This document shows, piece after piece, positions 28,585 to 38,534 of a stretch of DNA of 58,243 bases. The notes under the pieces are model-generated. The model had not been told where the DNA came from and ran no database searches. It worked only from the letters and a program-made list of their open reading frames with translations. Made by a program: the position numbers and the translations under genes. Within the stretch, counting starts at the first letter, position 1. Each line of letters begins with the position of its first letter. The stretch comes from a virus, in IMG/VR virus record IMGVR_UViG_3300034819_000005, positions 1-58,243 of that record. One strand, 5' to 3'.

Positions 28585-29016
28585 ATGGCAATCGTCAACA
28601 CAATCGCAAAAGCCCTCGGCGGGGAGATGCCAACCTGGGGTGGTCCTCCAGCGGTAACGCTGGCTGGTGGAGGCAATACTGGTCTCTTTTCCCAAGCCAT
28701 CAGTGTAGTGGTCAACGCCACCACCACCAACGTAGTCTTCAACACCTTCCCTGGCCCAGGGTTCGTGCGTTGGGGCTACATCCGGGTGAAGACCACCTCC
28801 GTCAATGGTGCCACCACCATTACCTGGAAAGCCACCGCCACCGACGGCACCACCACCCAGCAGCTAATCCCCCCAGTAGCCACCACCGCTGCTGGTACCA
28901 ACATCGACAACAACTTTTTCATCTACAGCGATCTCAACCTGACCTCCATCACTGTAGCCTTGACCAGTGGCGTCAACACTGCCACCTATGATGTGGAGTT
29001 CGCTGGAGGAGTCTAA
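28585..29016 (+). CDS. Capsid-associated beta-sandwich protein
   Basis: This 143-residue beta-rich protein (Thr/Ala/Val; FVRWGYIRVKTTSVNGAT TITWKAT) sits directly after the capsid gene and before a terminator. The composition suggests a decoration or head-vertex protein. AAAGGAG lies upstream. No specific family. Confidence 0.62.
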   Translation: MAIVNTIAKALGGEMPTWGGPPAVTLAGGGNTGLFSQAISVVVNATTTNVVFNTFPGPGFVRWGYIRVKTTSVNGATTITWKATATDGTTTQQLIPPVATTAAGTNIDNNFFIYSDLNLTSITVALTSGVNTATYDVEFAGGV

Positions 29017-29043
29017 AGCTCGGAGTGACTGTCTAACCCTGAA

Positions 29044-29075
29044 GGGGCTAGGGCGAAAACTCTGGCCCCCTTTTT
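29044..29075 (+). terminator. Intrinsic terminator after head genes
   Basis: GGGGCTAGGG (29044-29053) pairs with CTCTGGCCCC (29060-29069) with two G-U pairs, followed by CTTTTT. It divides the head genes from the tail genes, possibly giving high capsid expression and lower tail expression. Confidence 0.8.
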
Positions 29076-29091
29076 ACTGTAGGATGACCCC

Positions 29092-30330
29092 ATGGCTCTT
29101 GTCGGTGACATCATCATCAACGCTCGGGAGCAGTTCCCGGACCGCTGTGGAACCCTGGCTGCCCCCTCTGGCTTCACTGCCGCCCAGCTAGCCCAGGTCC
29201 CAACCCTGGCAGCAGGCACCTACCTGGTCAGCATCACCCTTTTCACCCAATGGGGTGAGACCCTCCCCACCGCTCTCAGCCCGGTTGTAGTAGACGGAAC
29301 CCATGGCATCCAGGTGACTGGCACAATTCCCGTAGGTGCTGTTAAACTACGGGCATACTACGGGGTGGGCGCGGTTAATCAGTTCCAGGATTTTACAAGC
29401 ACTCCTTCTAATATCACCTCACCTGGGACCGCTGGAGTTCCACCAGGAACAGCAGGTGGCGCTTTGATCAGCCGTGCCTACCTCCCCGATTCAGATGGCT
29501 CCTTCATCAGTGCAGCCACCATCTACAGGTGGTTCAACCAAGCTCTTGATGAAGCCAGTGACATCAGTGGAGGAATCCAGGACAGAACTGGAGTTGGCTC
29601 CCTGGTCGGCCAGGCCCTCTACCAGCTCCCCATCGTGGGCTGGAAAAAGATCACCAACGTCTGGTATGACGGCTATGACGTATTCAGCGGCTCCAAGCGG
29701 GATGTCTTTCGCCGCAACGTCACAGCTGCTTATTCAGTTCTAGGGGTGGCTGTCACCCTCACCCCTAACACCGTCATTGAAGCCTTCCCCCAGCCCCAAC
29801 GCACCAGTGGAACTACAACTTTGAGTGGCAACCTATCAGCCACCGCCGTCACCGCCAACATCAATGCTCCAACCGGCTTTGTGCTGCCATTTGGGGTAGC
29901 CAGCATCACCCAGGGCTCAGCCACCGAGATTGTCATGTACTCCACTGTTGGGGCTACAACCATGACTGGCCTCTCCAGGGGGCTAGGAGGGTCAGTTCCA
30001 ACCGCCTTCACCACTGGAGCCACCATCGCTGAGCTCAACTTCATGATTGACGGCTACCGCAGGGCTGTCTATGCCAATGTTGGGGACGCCAGTAAGACCA
30101 TTCAGGTCCCCCCATCCTGGGCCAGCCTGCTGCCCATCTTCCTCCTGGCCAAGTTCAGAAAGGCCGAGAAGGAGTTCAAAGAGGCCGATGGGTTGATGAA
30201 GGAGTTCACCGAGAAGATCAAAGCTGAAGCAGCCTCCACCAAGCAGTTGCTGGGTCCGGTGCAGATTGGCTCTGGCAACCGTGGACCAGAGATCAGACCC
30301 AGTGGCCCCTGGGGAGTGATTGTCCCATAG
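29092..30330 (+). CDS. Head-tail adaptor/tail accessory protein with Ig-like insert
   Basis: The 412-residue protein starts MALVGDIIINAREQFPD as many podoviral adaptors do. Residues 25-120 form an Ig/FN3-type domain inserted after the first helix. A helical adaptor-like part follows (AATIYRWFNQALDEASD). Two more beta segments precede a coiled-coil (FRKAEKEFKEADGLMKEFTE, about residue 360). It probably binds under the portal, like P22 gp4. The role is inferred from order and layout. Confidence 0.65.
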   Translation: MALVGDIIINAREQFPDRCGTLAAPSGFTAAQLAQVPTLAAGTYLVSITLFTQWGETLPTALSPVVVDGTHGIQVTGTIPVGAVKLRAYYGVGAVNQFQDFTSTPSNITSPGTAGVPPGTAGGALISRAYLPDSDGSFISAATIYRWFNQALDEASDISGGIQDRTGVGSLVGQALYQLPIVGWKKITNVWYDGYDVFSGSKRDVFRRNVTAAYSVLGVAVTLTPNTVIEAFPQPQRTSGTTTLSGNLSATAVTANINAPTGFVLPFGVASITQGSATEIVMYSTVGATTMTGLSRGLGGSVPTAFTTGATIAELNFMIDGYRRAVYANVGDASKTIQVPPSWASLLPIFLLAKFRKAEKEFKEADGLMKEFTEKIKAEAASTKQLLGPVQIGSGNRGPEIRPSGPWGVIVP

Positions 30331-30339
30331 GAGATTGAC

Positions 30340-30495
30340 ATGCAACATATGTATGACATCAAAGACCCCAAGGAGCGCAAGATTGTTGATGACCAATTCA
30401 GACAACGCAGAACCAAACAGAGAGTTGATAGAGCTAGATACCAAGGCATGAAGAAGCCATCACCTAGAATCAGGAAGAAGGCTAAGAGACGCTAA
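30340..30495 (+). CDS. Basic micro-protein D (51 residues)
   Basis: The product starts MQHMYDIKDPKERKIVDDQF and ends PRIRKKAKRR; the middle is rich in Arg/Lys/Gln. GGAG lies 6 bases before the ATG. It ends overlapping the tail hub start (TAATG). It belongs to the micro-protein series. Confidence 0.58.
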   Translation: MQHMYDIKDPKERKIVDDQFRQRRTKQRVDRARYQGMKKPSPRIRKKAKRR

Positions 30496-33065
30496 TGCCC
30501 CTCAAGACGATTCCGCAGCGCAAGTTCCTGAAGGGATTAATCAGCACAACCCCAAAATGGGAACAAAATTCCGGCTCTGTCCCCCGCTTGAGCAATCTCC
30601 TCCTGACTGATAGAGGTGGGCTATCCACCTGTGATGGTAGTGCCCTGATCAGTGCCTTTAATGGGGTGGCCCAAACCAACTTCGGCCCCTGGACCGAGAT
30701 ATTTCTCTTCCAACCCAACAACGTTGCCCGCTATTACATTGGCTTGATCAAGGCTCTGGTTGGGCTGGGGAGTGTCAGCCTCTTGGCTTTGGTTGACAAT
30801 GGGGCTGGCGGCTCCCTGGGGGCAGCCACCTACAAATATAGGGTCACAGCCCTAGATGGGGCTGGCGGTGAGTGCCTGGCTCCCACAGAGCTATCCATCG
30901 CCATTGCAGCCAACCATACCATCAAGCTCACCTGGAATGCTCTGAACAACGCCATCAGCTACAACGTCTATCGCACAGCTCCCAATGGAGTCACTGGAAC
31001 TGAAACCCTCCAGCTCAACACCACCCTGCTCCAGTTCATTGACGATGGCAGCATTGCTCCAGGTAGTCAGATACTTCCAACAGTAGACACCAGCCAAACC
31101 GTCTCCTTCACCAAAATTCCAGCCACCAGCTGGTCCGGCGCTGATGTCATCACAACCTTCCCCGCCGATCCCTTCATCCCAGTGGATGGCACTCCAGGTG
31201 GAGATGGTGGTGGTGGGGGTGGGACGGGTGGCACTGGTGGCGGTTCTGGTGGACCTCCCACCCCCTCAGGTGGCAACACCGGCAATACCAGCCCTATCCC
31301 TCAAATCGTCCAGTTCGCCAACAAGGCCATCCTGGCTCTGGGGAATGGCTTTGCTCCCCGCCTGTTCACCGATCCTGCAACCATAGCTGCTATCACCAAC
31401 ACCTTCACTGCCATCTACCCTCCATGGATAACCGCTGTGGTGTTCAATGCTGGAGCCGTCATCCTGCCCACAGTTGGCAATGCTGGCAACTTCATCTTCA
31501 CCGCCCAGCAGGGTGGGACCACCGGAGGAGCTCAGCCCACCTGGCCCCAAACCCCCAACCAGATCGTCAACGACAACAACATCATCTGGAAGAACACTGG
31601 AGCAGCCTCCACCACCCCAGCCCCCCGTGGTGCAGCCCATGCCGAGGTCTATGCTGGGAGCCTATGGCTAGCCAACACCAGCCCCACCACTACAGCCGAC
31701 AACTTCGACGGGCCCACCTGCCTCAAGATGAGCGATCTCAACAACCCCACCAGCTGGAACCCTCTCAACGTGGCCTTCCTGGGCAAGGACGATGGTGATC
31801 AGATCACTGGGTTGAAGGCGTTTACCATTGCAGCTGATGGCATCACTCCAACCGGCTCTCTGGTGGTGTTCAAATATTTCAAAACCTTCCAGGTCATTGG
31901 CGTGTTTGGAGCAGCCGACTTCGCTATCCAGGAGGCCAAGACGGACATGGGTTGTATTGCCTCCAGGAGCATCCAGTTCCTCCCCGGCTTTGGCCTCGCT
32001 CGCCTAACCCATCTGGGAGTAGCCATCTTTGATGGCACCAACGACCGGCTGATCAGCGAGGAGATCAGACCTTACCTATTCTTTCAGCCCGACCTGGCCC
32101 CTGACATCCAGGCTCTGGACCAAAACTTTGCCTACCTGAGCAAGGGTGCTCAATCGGCTGACCCGCCCATGTACATGCTGGCCATCCCCCTGGCATTGGC
32201 TCCCCTGCCTGAAGCAACTGTCAGTGTGGTTGGGGACTTCAGCTCCAGCTGGAACGTACCCATCTTCCTCAAAGTCACCCGCCTCTCCATTGTCAATGGG
32301 GTATCCCAAGAGGTAGCTGTCAGCATTGAGTTCACCCCCCACCCCCTATTCGGGGTCAGCTCCCCCAGAGTGCAGGGAACCCCCAATGTCTCAGCTGTTG
32401 CCTACCGCATCTACTATGGCAGCCGCTCCTTCACCTACACCAACTTTGTTCAAGTGACTCCAGCCCAATTCCAGGGTGGCATTGTCTTTAGTGGGGTCTC
32501 CTCATTCACCAGCACCGGCAGCCCAGCCATTGGTACTGGCGGCTTGACTAGAATCCTCTGCTATGACCTGGTGTTAAAGGCATGGGTCATCATCGACCTC
32601 CCCTTTGCCATCAGTGTGCTCAAGCAGGTCCGGGCGGTGGGCACCAATCCCATCACCATTGCCGGTGGCTTCAGTGACAGTGTTGTACGCAGGCTCCAGT
32701 CCAACGACCTGACCTGGGACAATGGCACCCCCGTGGCTTGGTCCATGCGCTCAGCCGAGGTCTTTGGCAAGCTCTCCGACAGCCGTATCTACTACCGCCG
32801 CCTGACCATTCAGGGGACAACCACCCAATCCAACCTGACCATGAATGCTCTCTTCAACTTGGATGGGGCCGATGGCTCAATCATCCCCGTCAACATGTAC
32901 ATCCTGGGCAATCAGTTGGGCACCTTTGACTTTCTGGCCCAGGTTGACATTGGCTTCACCAACTACACCACCCATGTCACCCTCTCTGGCACCGGCAATG
33001 TGGAGATCACAGCTCTGAGCTGGGAGGCAGCTACCCTTCGGGAGGGGGTTCCACCCGTCATATGA
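30495..33065 (+). CDS. Tail hub/nozzle protein (P22 gp10- or T7 gp12-like)
   Basis: This is an 856-residue protein. Residues 95-165 hold an FN3-like insert (YKYRVTALDGAGGE...YNVYRTAPNG), residues 235-265 a Gly-rich linker (GGDGGGGGGTGG), and the remainder beta-rich blades typical of the propeller-type tail hub (CLKMSDLNNPTSWNPL, then GCIASRSIQFLPGFGLAR). It is expected to close the head after packaging and form the nozzle. The pattern fits, though no catalytic or invariant motif exists for proof. Confidence 0.72.
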   Translation: MPLKTIPQRKFLKGLISTTPKWEQNSGSVPRLSNLLLTDRGGLSTCDGSALISAFNGVAQTNFGPWTEIFLFQPNNVARYYIGLIKALVGLGSVSLLALVDNGAGGSLGAATYKYRVTALDGAGGECLAPTELSIAIAANHTIKLTWNALNNAISYNVYRTAPNGVTGTETLQLNTTLLQFIDDGSIAPGSQILPTVDTSQTVSFTKIPATSWSGADVITTFPADPFIPVDGTPGGDGGGGGGTGGTGGGSGGPPTPSGGNTGNTSPIPQIVQFANKAILALGNGFAPRLFTDPATIAAITNTFTAIYPPWITAVVFNAGAVILPTVGNAGNFIFTAQQGGTTGGAQPTWPQTPNQIVNDNNIIWKNTGAASTTPAPRGAAHAEVYAGSLWLANTSPTTTADNFDGPTCLKMSDLNNPTSWNPLNVAFLGKDDGDQITGLKAFTIAADGITPTGSLVVFKYFKTFQVIGVFGAADFAIQEAKTDMGCIASRSIQFLPGFGLARLTHLGVAIFDGTNDRLISEEIRPYLFFQPDLAPDIQALDQNFAYLSKGAQSADPPMYMLAIPLALAPLPEATVSVVGDFSSSWNVPIFLKVTRLSIVNGVSQEVAVSIEFTPHPLFGVSSPRVQGTPNVSAVAYRIYYGSRSFTYTNFVQVTPAQFQGGIVFSGVSSFTSTGSPAIGTGGLTRILCYDLVLKAWVIIDLPFAISVLKQVRAVGTNPITIAGGFSDSVVRRLQSNDLTWDNGTPVAWSMRSAEVFGKLSDSRIYYRRLTIQGTTTQSNLTMNALFNLDGADGSIIPVNMYILGNQLGTFDFLAQVDIGFTNYTTHVTLSGTGNVEITALSWEAATLREGVPPVI

Positions 33066-33466
33066 TCACTGATACCACTGTCGTCAAGTTGTTATGGGAG
33101 CATGATCCTGAGGTGTTGGAGGAGCTCAGGGAGCTGGAGACGGGGATGGAAAACTACCCCGCCCTCGACCAGGATTGGGTATGGGTTATTGAAGAGAATG
33201 GCCGGATTGTTGCCAGTCTCTTTGCAGCCCCCGCTCATGGCACCGTCATCCTCCTCCGGTTGAACAGCAAAGCCGCCAGCCCCTATGCCATCAGAAGGCT
33301 ATTGGGAGAAGCACTCCAGTCCATGAAGGCTAGGGGTTACCCCATGTTCATCTCATTCTTGGATGCTACCCAAGTGAAAGAGCTTAAGTTGGCCCGGCTC
33401 ATCCAGCATTACGGTGGGCAGCTCATCCCTTTCAGTGGTTTCATTGGGTGTGGACGGATCAAGTAG
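33062..33466 (+). CDS. GNAT-like acetyltransferase domain protein
   Basis: This 134-residue protein follows the GNAT order: a beta pair VWVIEENGRIVASLFAAPAH, a helix AIRRLLGEALQSMKARGY, a strand MFISFLDAT and a final GGQLIPFSGFIGCGR. The acetyl-CoA-binding Q/R-x-x-G-x-A/G signature is not obvious, so it may be a catalytically weak structural homologue, as seen in other podoviral tail operons. It overlaps the hub gene by 4 bases. Confidence 0.6.
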   Translation: MITDTTVVKLLWEHDPEVLEELRELETGMENYPALDQDWVWVIEENGRIVASLFAAPAHGTVILLRLNSKAASPYAIRRLLGEALQSMKARGYPMFISFLDATQVKELKLARLIQHYGGQLIPFSGFIGCGRIK

Positions 33467-33473
33467 GTTGACA

Positions 33474-33962
33474 ATGCCCCAAATTATCCCCTTCATCCCG
33501 TTGATCATCGCTGGTGTGGGGACTGGTGTGTCTACCTTTGAAGCCCTCAACCAGCCAGGGGCCCCCAAACCTCAAGCCCAAGAGGCCCCCAAACCCCCCG
33601 ACCAGACCCAGGAGAAGGAACAACTGGCAGCGGCTGCTCCCTCCGTCCAGGAGAGGTTGGGTGGGGCTGTTGCTCCTGACTTCTTTGCCAGTGAGGTGGC
33701 CAGAGTCAGTGGCAATCCCCAGGACACCGAGCTGGCCAAGCAGGTGCTGAGCCAGTTCCTTGGCCTTGGTGGTACCCCTGATAAGATGGGAGCCTCCGAA
33801 GGGACAGTAGGGCAAGGGGCAACTGGCGGGCAAAACTTCAGCCCCTTCACCGCTACTGGACCAACCCCCGGAGCTGGCCAGCCTAACTTCTTTGAGGGTC
33901 TGCTGGGAGGTGGGGGATCAGGTGGGGATGGTATGAATGAGTTTAGTGGAGGGACCGCTTAA
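33474..33962 (+). CDS. Internal virion/ejection-type protein with membrane segment
   Basis: The 162-residue product starts MPQIIPFIPLIIAGVGTGVS, a hydrophobic N-terminal segment, followed by a long Pro/Gln/Gly-rich disordered part. Placement right after the tail hub, before three further internal-protein candidates, fits an ejection protein or chaperone. The ATG at 33474 was chosen over an out-of-context frame extension. Confidence 0.55.
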   Translation: MPQIIPFIPLIIAGVGTGVSTFEALNQPGAPKPQAQEAPKPPDQTQEKEQLAAAAPSVQERLGGAVAPDFFASEVARVSGNPQDTELAKQVLSQFLGLGGTPDKMGASEGTVGQGATGGQNFSPFTATGPTPGAGQPNFFEGLLGGGGSGGDGMNEFSGGTA

Positions 33963-34600
33963 TGCCACAAATAGCTGGCGCATTGCCGATGTTGACCAAG
34001 ATTGCTCCCTTGATTACCCAGGGAGTGGGCACAGTCTCTAATGTCATTCGGGGCAACCGGGTCAACGAAGCCCAGAAGGCGGCCCTCCAACGTCAGAAGG
34101 AGCTGGACCAGCTGATCAAGAACCCAGCCCTCCTTGCCCAGAAGGTCCAATCCATGACCCAGCCCCTCAACCAGGGGCTAGTTCAGGGGGTTGAGAACCA
34201 AGCCCAAGGTGGACTGGCTGAGCGTGGTCTGGGCACCAGCCCCCAGATTGCCAACGAGGTATTCGCCCAAGCCCTCGGCCCTTACCAGCATCAAAACCAG
34301 ATGGAAGCCCTCCGTTCTGTCCTCCAGATGTATGGCATTGATGAGTCTATGCTGAACACCATCATTGGAGCTGAAGGTCAGCCAACTGATACCAGTGGCC
34401 TATGGGGAGCCATGCAAAAGCCTCCTCAACAACCCTGGCAGAACACCAACACCAGCAAGATTCCCACCTCCACAGGGGGTGATCCGGATGTCCCTGTACC
34501 AGGGCTAGAGGTACCAGGGGGTGATCCCAACCAGCCCAGCCCATTCCCTGGAGCAGGTGCAGGTGATGGCAACTTCCCTGGAGCTGAGGGCCTCTTCTAA
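33962..34600 (+). CDS. Internal virion/ejection protein
   Basis: This 212-residue protein has a helical N-terminal half (AQKAALQRQKELDQLIKNPA) and a Pro/Gly-rich end. Start and stop overlap both neighbours by a few bases. The pattern is that of small internal head proteins of P22/T7-like phages; inferred. Confidence 0.58.
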   Translation: MPQIAGALPMLTKIAPLITQGVGTVSNVIRGNRVNEAQKAALQRQKELDQLIKNPALLAQKVQSMTQPLNQGLVQGVENQAQGGLAERGLGTSPQIANEVFAQALGPYQHQNQMEALRSVLQMYGIDESMLNTIIGAEGQPTDTSGLWGAMQKPPQQPWQNTNTSKIPTSTGGDPDVPVPGLEVPGGDPNQPSPFPGAGAGDGNFPGAEGLF

Positions 34601-35895
34601 TGAGCCTCACCGGCATAATCCAAGGCATCGGCAGTGAAGCCCCCTTTGTTGAGAAGGGCCGCCAACAGCGCAGACAGGAGAAGCGCGAGGACATCTCTGA
34701 CCAGATGGCCCAGGAGGAGCTTGGTCTCAGCCGCAGGCGGGTGGGTATTCAGGAGCAGGGAGTCCAACAGAGGCTGGCTGAGCTCCAACGCCGCCTCCAG
34801 AAGGACCAGGAATGGAAACCAGTCGGCACCGCCAAACAGATGAAGGATGGCACCTGGGCCCAGATGGAGTTTCAAGCTGAAACCGGGCATACCCGCTTCT
34901 CCCCTGTCCCAGCTCCTGAGGGTGGATCATTCGATACAACTGAGGATGCAGCCACCAACCGGGCAATGGCCAAGTTCAATGCCTACCGCCAGGCTAAGGA
35001 GAAGGGAGCCAGCCAAGAGGAGCTCGACCGTATCTGGCCCACCGCCGACCGTATGCACTGGATGAACACCCAACAGGGGATTGTTGGCTTTCACACTCAA
35101 CCCAGTGCAGCCAACGCCATTCCTCCAACCGTGACACCATTCCAAGGCTACCCCCCTGGCTATGGCTCCACCATCCCATCCAACAACAACGCCCCCTTGG
35201 ATGATACTGACATGGGCTATGTGGAGCAGCTGGGCAAGAACCAGATGACTCTGGACATGCTCAAGAAGGTGTATGCCGGTAAGAACGAGTACAAACTCCC
35301 CTTCATGGTTGGAGAGGCCATCAAGCGGGGCTTTGATCCGAACCTCCAGCTAAGCTCGGTGGCTGCCCAGAACGTAGCCACAGCCCAGTCCCAGATTGAT
35401 GTGAACAAGCCCCTCATTGACCTGATTGATAAGCTAGGTCTCAAGAACAACAACCAAATGGGCTATCTCACCTGGTCCAGGATAAAGTATGGAGCTGGCC
35501 GCAACACTCCAGGCGGGCTGGCCGATGAGATCGCCAACCTTGAGCTGTCCAAAGTGACCAGCGCGGCCAGTGCCTTGAAGGGTAGCTCCCGTGCCTGGGC
35601 GGCCCTTGACCTGGCCCTCAAGCACACCCCCAACGTCTGGGTGGACAGCCCCATGCAGATCAGGCGGAAGCTAGAGACCATCAACCAACGCCTTCAGGAT
35701 GTGATCATGGAGCAGCGCCGGTTTGGCACCAAGAGTGGGCTTCCGGCCCAGTCCAGCTCTCGCCAGCCCCAGGCCCCCGATATGAGCAACATCAGTGGGC
35801 ATATCGAGCTGCCGGGAAAGGGTAAGATACAACTGGGTGGGGGCCAACAACCCCTTGAACAACCCATAGCCCCCGTCCGTCAACCCCAACAATAA
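34600..35895 (+). CDS. Internal virion/ejection protein
   Basis: This 431-residue protein begins with a charged coiled-coil (residues 15-75: RQQRRQEKREDISDQMAQEE...), has a Pro-rich centre, and then a helical half with ASALKGSSRAWAALDLALK, which resembles partly disordered DNA-ejection proteins. Inferred from order. Confidence 0.58.
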   Translation: MSLTGIIQGIGSEAPFVEKGRQQRRQEKREDISDQMAQEELGLSRRRVGIQEQGVQQRLAELQRRLQKDQEWKPVGTAKQMKDGTWAQMEFQAETGHTRFSPVPAPEGGSFDTTEDAATNRAMAKFNAYRQAKEKGASQEELDRIWPTADRMHWMNTQQGIVGFHTQPSAANAIPPTVTPFQGYPPGYGSTIPSNNNAPLDDTDMGYVEQLGKNQMTLDMLKKVYAGKNEYKLPFMVGEAIKRGFDPNLQLSSVAAQNVATAQSQIDVNKPLIDLIDKLGLKNNNQMGYLTWSRIKYGAGRNTPGGLADEIANLELSKVTSAASALKGSSRAWAALDLALKHTPNVWVDSPMQIRRKLETINQRLQDVIMEQRRFGTKSGLPAQSSSRQPQAPDMSNISGHIELPGKGKIQLGGGQQPLEQPIAPVRQPQQ

Positions 35896-35897
35896 CC

Positions 35898-38213
35898 ATG
35901 CCAAACCCCCAACAATCCGACAAGAGCCAGCCCTTCGCGGAGCAGCTCAGCCGAACCAGCCAGTTGGCCAAGGGGGATGACCCCTCCACTGGCACCTATG
36001 ACTTTGGACCCAGGGTTGGGAAGGTAACTGGTTTGAAGATTGGAGGCCGTCCTGCTACTCGAGCTGAAGCCCTCCAGGTTATCCAACAGCAATCGGGGCT
36101 GCCACAGGAGATGGGTGAAGCTGAGGGTGGACGGCAGGCTGAACTTGAACAGTTATTGAGTAGCCGTGAGCCCGACCAGCAGATGCGCGATACCATGCGG
36201 GATTTGGTTCCTATGGCCTTGTTCCCTATGCTCAGCAGGGCTGGCTTCGTTAGGGGAATGGCTGGTGGAGCTGCGGCTGGTGCTTTGGGTGGCCAAGCTG
36301 GAGAGATGATTGATAAATCCACCGGGAGTCCAGGCCCAGGAGGAGACTTTGTAGACTGGCTCAGCCGTCGAGGTGAGGATGCAGCCATGGGAGCTGGAAC
36401 TGAAGGGCTTGGCAGGGTGGCTGGAGCTGGTTTGAGGGGAGTTGGTAAGGCACCCAAACGCCTACTTGGAGGGGCTTTCCAGGATTCTCCACCAACCCTT
36501 CGTGAGAACGTTGCCAAAACCTATGGTATCCACTTCACCCCCAGCCAAGCCATGGACGAATTCAGTGCCATGACCGGCGAGCCCAAAGGCTCTATCATGC
36601 GTGGTGAAGAGTCCAGGGCCTTTCACAACCCCTACAGCCGCTCCATTGCTCAATCAGGAGCCAGGGTCAGGAACATGGCCAGCCGCGCTACCGTTACAGG
36701 ATTGGTCAACGATCTGGGCCCTCAAGTCCCAGCCAACATCACAGGCCAGCGGGTAGCTGACATCATTCAACGGGTGGGCAAACCCACCTGGCAACGTCAG
36801 GTGGAGAAGCTCAAATCAGTTGTCAACGCCCGCTCCCATGGAGTGATGGTTGACACCGCCCCCTTGCGTGAGGCCGCCCAGCATGATCTTGATGAGATGG
36901 GCTCCAAGCTGGTTGGTCTAGGCCAGGTGGACGATGAGGGCAACCCCCTCTGGCCCAACACCGCCAAGATGAAAATGCTCCGTGAAGTGGCAGCTTTCCC
37001 CGAGCAGATGAGCTTTGCCAACCTCTCCAGCAAACGCACCGACTGGATGAATGTCAGCCCCCAGATGACAGAGTTGATCAGTGGAGAGGCCAAAGGAACA
37101 GCCAAGCACTTTACCCAATTGAGCACGGAGATGCTGGATGAGGCAGCTAAGGGGAAAGCCATGGCTGTAGGTGGCACCAAGGATGAGGGTAAGTTCATCC
37201 AACAAGCACTCGATCAGCTGGCTCCAGGCAAGAAAATGGCCGATCTTTGGGGCCTACCTCCAGACATCCGCTCCAAAGTCATTGAGCTGTCCAACAAGTT
37301 CAAGGCCGAAGCTGGAGCAGCCAGTAAAGGAGTCAGGACAGGTGGCTTCGAGAAGGAGTGGAATACCTTCCGCAACTTCACCCGCAAAGGGGCTGACGTG
37401 TTTGAGAGCCAGGTAATCACCGATGCCGTCAACAAAAACCCCGAGTCAGTCCTCCGTCTGATCAAGGGGGATGACATCACTGATGCCCTTCGGGTCCGGC
37501 GGGCCATCAAAGGCTATGCTGAGATGTTTGGCGAGCCAGCCGACAAGCTGAAGGCTGAAGCTGCCTGGAAGAAGTTCCAGGTGGGTTACTTGAGGGAGAA
37601 TGTGCTCGGCCCACTGGACGGTGACATGACCCGTCTGGCTGACACTTTGGACAAGATGACCCCAGCCCTTAAGAAGACCATCTTTGACGACCCCCAGAGC
37701 CAGCACACCCTCCTGAGGTTGACCCAGGTGGGCAAAGCTCTGAAGGATGCCGACAAAAACCTGGGTGTGCTGATGGGCCATCAAGACCCCTTGGCTGACA
37801 TCGACAAAACCAAAGGGTGGTTGAGGTCTATCCGCCCCTACATCGTCGCCAAGGTAGCCTGGGACCCAACCGCTACCCGCTTCTTCCTCCGGGGGCTGGC
37901 TGGACTGGCTGACTCAGCCCCCACCGACAGCAAGCTCAAGGATTTTGTCACCCAAACCCTGTTGGGTAAGGGCTCCAAAGCAGCCCTGAAGGCTGGTGGG
38001 TTCTTCAACAACAGGCGGTTGGGTGCAGCCATGGCTGACATCCTCCGGGCCTATGACATCGCTAACATCTACGACGAAGCCAAGAGGCGGGAAGAGATGG
38101 CTGATGAATACCTGAAGTCAGTGGGCAAAGGCCAGGGTCAGAGCCCTCTCATGCAGCTACAGCAGGATCAAGATGGGGAGAGTATAGGAGTCCCACCCCC
38201 TCAGCCCCAATAG
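35898..38213 (+). CDS. Large internal virion/ejection protein
   Basis: This 771-residue protein has a Gly/Ala-rich hydrophobic segment (residues 114-135: GFVRGMAGGAAAGALGGQ) of the kind that inserts in the envelope, and long helical stretches to the end. It has no lysozyme or transglycosylase motif, so cell-wall cutting is not evident. It is probably the pore-forming ejection protein. Confidence 0.62.
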   Translation: MPNPQQSDKSQPFAEQLSRTSQLAKGDDPSTGTYDFGPRVGKVTGLKIGGRPATRAEALQVIQQQSGLPQEMGEAEGGRQAELEQLLSSREPDQQMRDTMRDLVPMALFPMLSRAGFVRGMAGGAAAGALGGQAGEMIDKSTGSPGPGGDFVDWLSRRGEDAAMGAGTEGLGRVAGAGLRGVGKAPKRLLGGAFQDSPPTLRENVAKTYGIHFTPSQAMDEFSAMTGEPKGSIMRGEESRAFHNPYSRSIAQSGARVRNMASRATVTGLVNDLGPQVPANITGQRVADIIQRVGKPTWQRQVEKLKSVVNARSHGVMVDTAPLREAAQHDLDEMGSKLVGLGQVDDEGNPLWPNTAKMKMLREVAAFPEQMSFANLSSKRTDWMNVSPQMTELISGEAKGTAKHFTQLSTEMLDEAAKGKAMAVGGTKDEGKFIQQALDQLAPGKKMADLWGLPPDIRSKVIELSNKFKAEAGAASKGVRTGGFEKEWNTFRNFTRKGADVFESQVITDAVNKNPESVLRLIKGDDITDALRVRRAIKGYAEMFGEPADKLKAEAAWKKFQVGYLRENVLGPLDGDMTRLADTLDKMTPALKKTIFDDPQSQHTLLRLTQVGKALKDADKNLGVLMGHQDPLADIDKTKGWLRSIRPYIVAKVAWDPTATRFFLRGLAGLADSAPTDSKLKDFVTQTLLGKGSKAALKAGGFFNNRRLGAAMADILRAYDIANIYDEAKRREEMADEYLKSVGKGQGQSPLMQLQQDQDGESIGVPPPQPQ

Positions 38214-38237
38214 CTCCTCCCTTACAGTGGAGGAACC

Positions 38238-38534
38238 ATGATCATCAGTCCAGTTGGAAGCATTGCCGTAACCCAGGCCCAGATCAACGCTGGAGCGGTT
38301 GTCCTAAGGGTGGGCCCTGGGATGCTCTGCAATATCCTGGTGACCACCATCACCGCCGTCCAGGCCCTCAACTTCTTTGACAACGCCACCACTGCTACTG
38401 GAGTCCAGATTGGGCTGGTCATCACCGGCACCGCTGCTGGTCAGCTACTCACCTTCAACATGCCCTTCGTCAATGGGCTGGTAATCCAGCAGGCAGCCGC
38501 CTTCACTGGAGCCATCACTGTGAGTATCGGCTAA
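38238..38534 (+). CDS. Small beta-rich virion protein
   Basis: This 98-residue hydrophobic beta protein (MIISPVGSIAVTQAQINAGA) has no signal peptide. It lies between internal proteins and fibre genes and is probably a tail-associated minor protein. Overlaps the next start (TAATG). Confidence 0.6.
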   Translation: MIISPVGSIAVTQAQINAGAVVLRVGPGMLCNILVTTITAVQALNFFDNATTATGVQIGLVITGTAAGQLLTFNMPFVNGLVIQQAAAFTGAITVSIG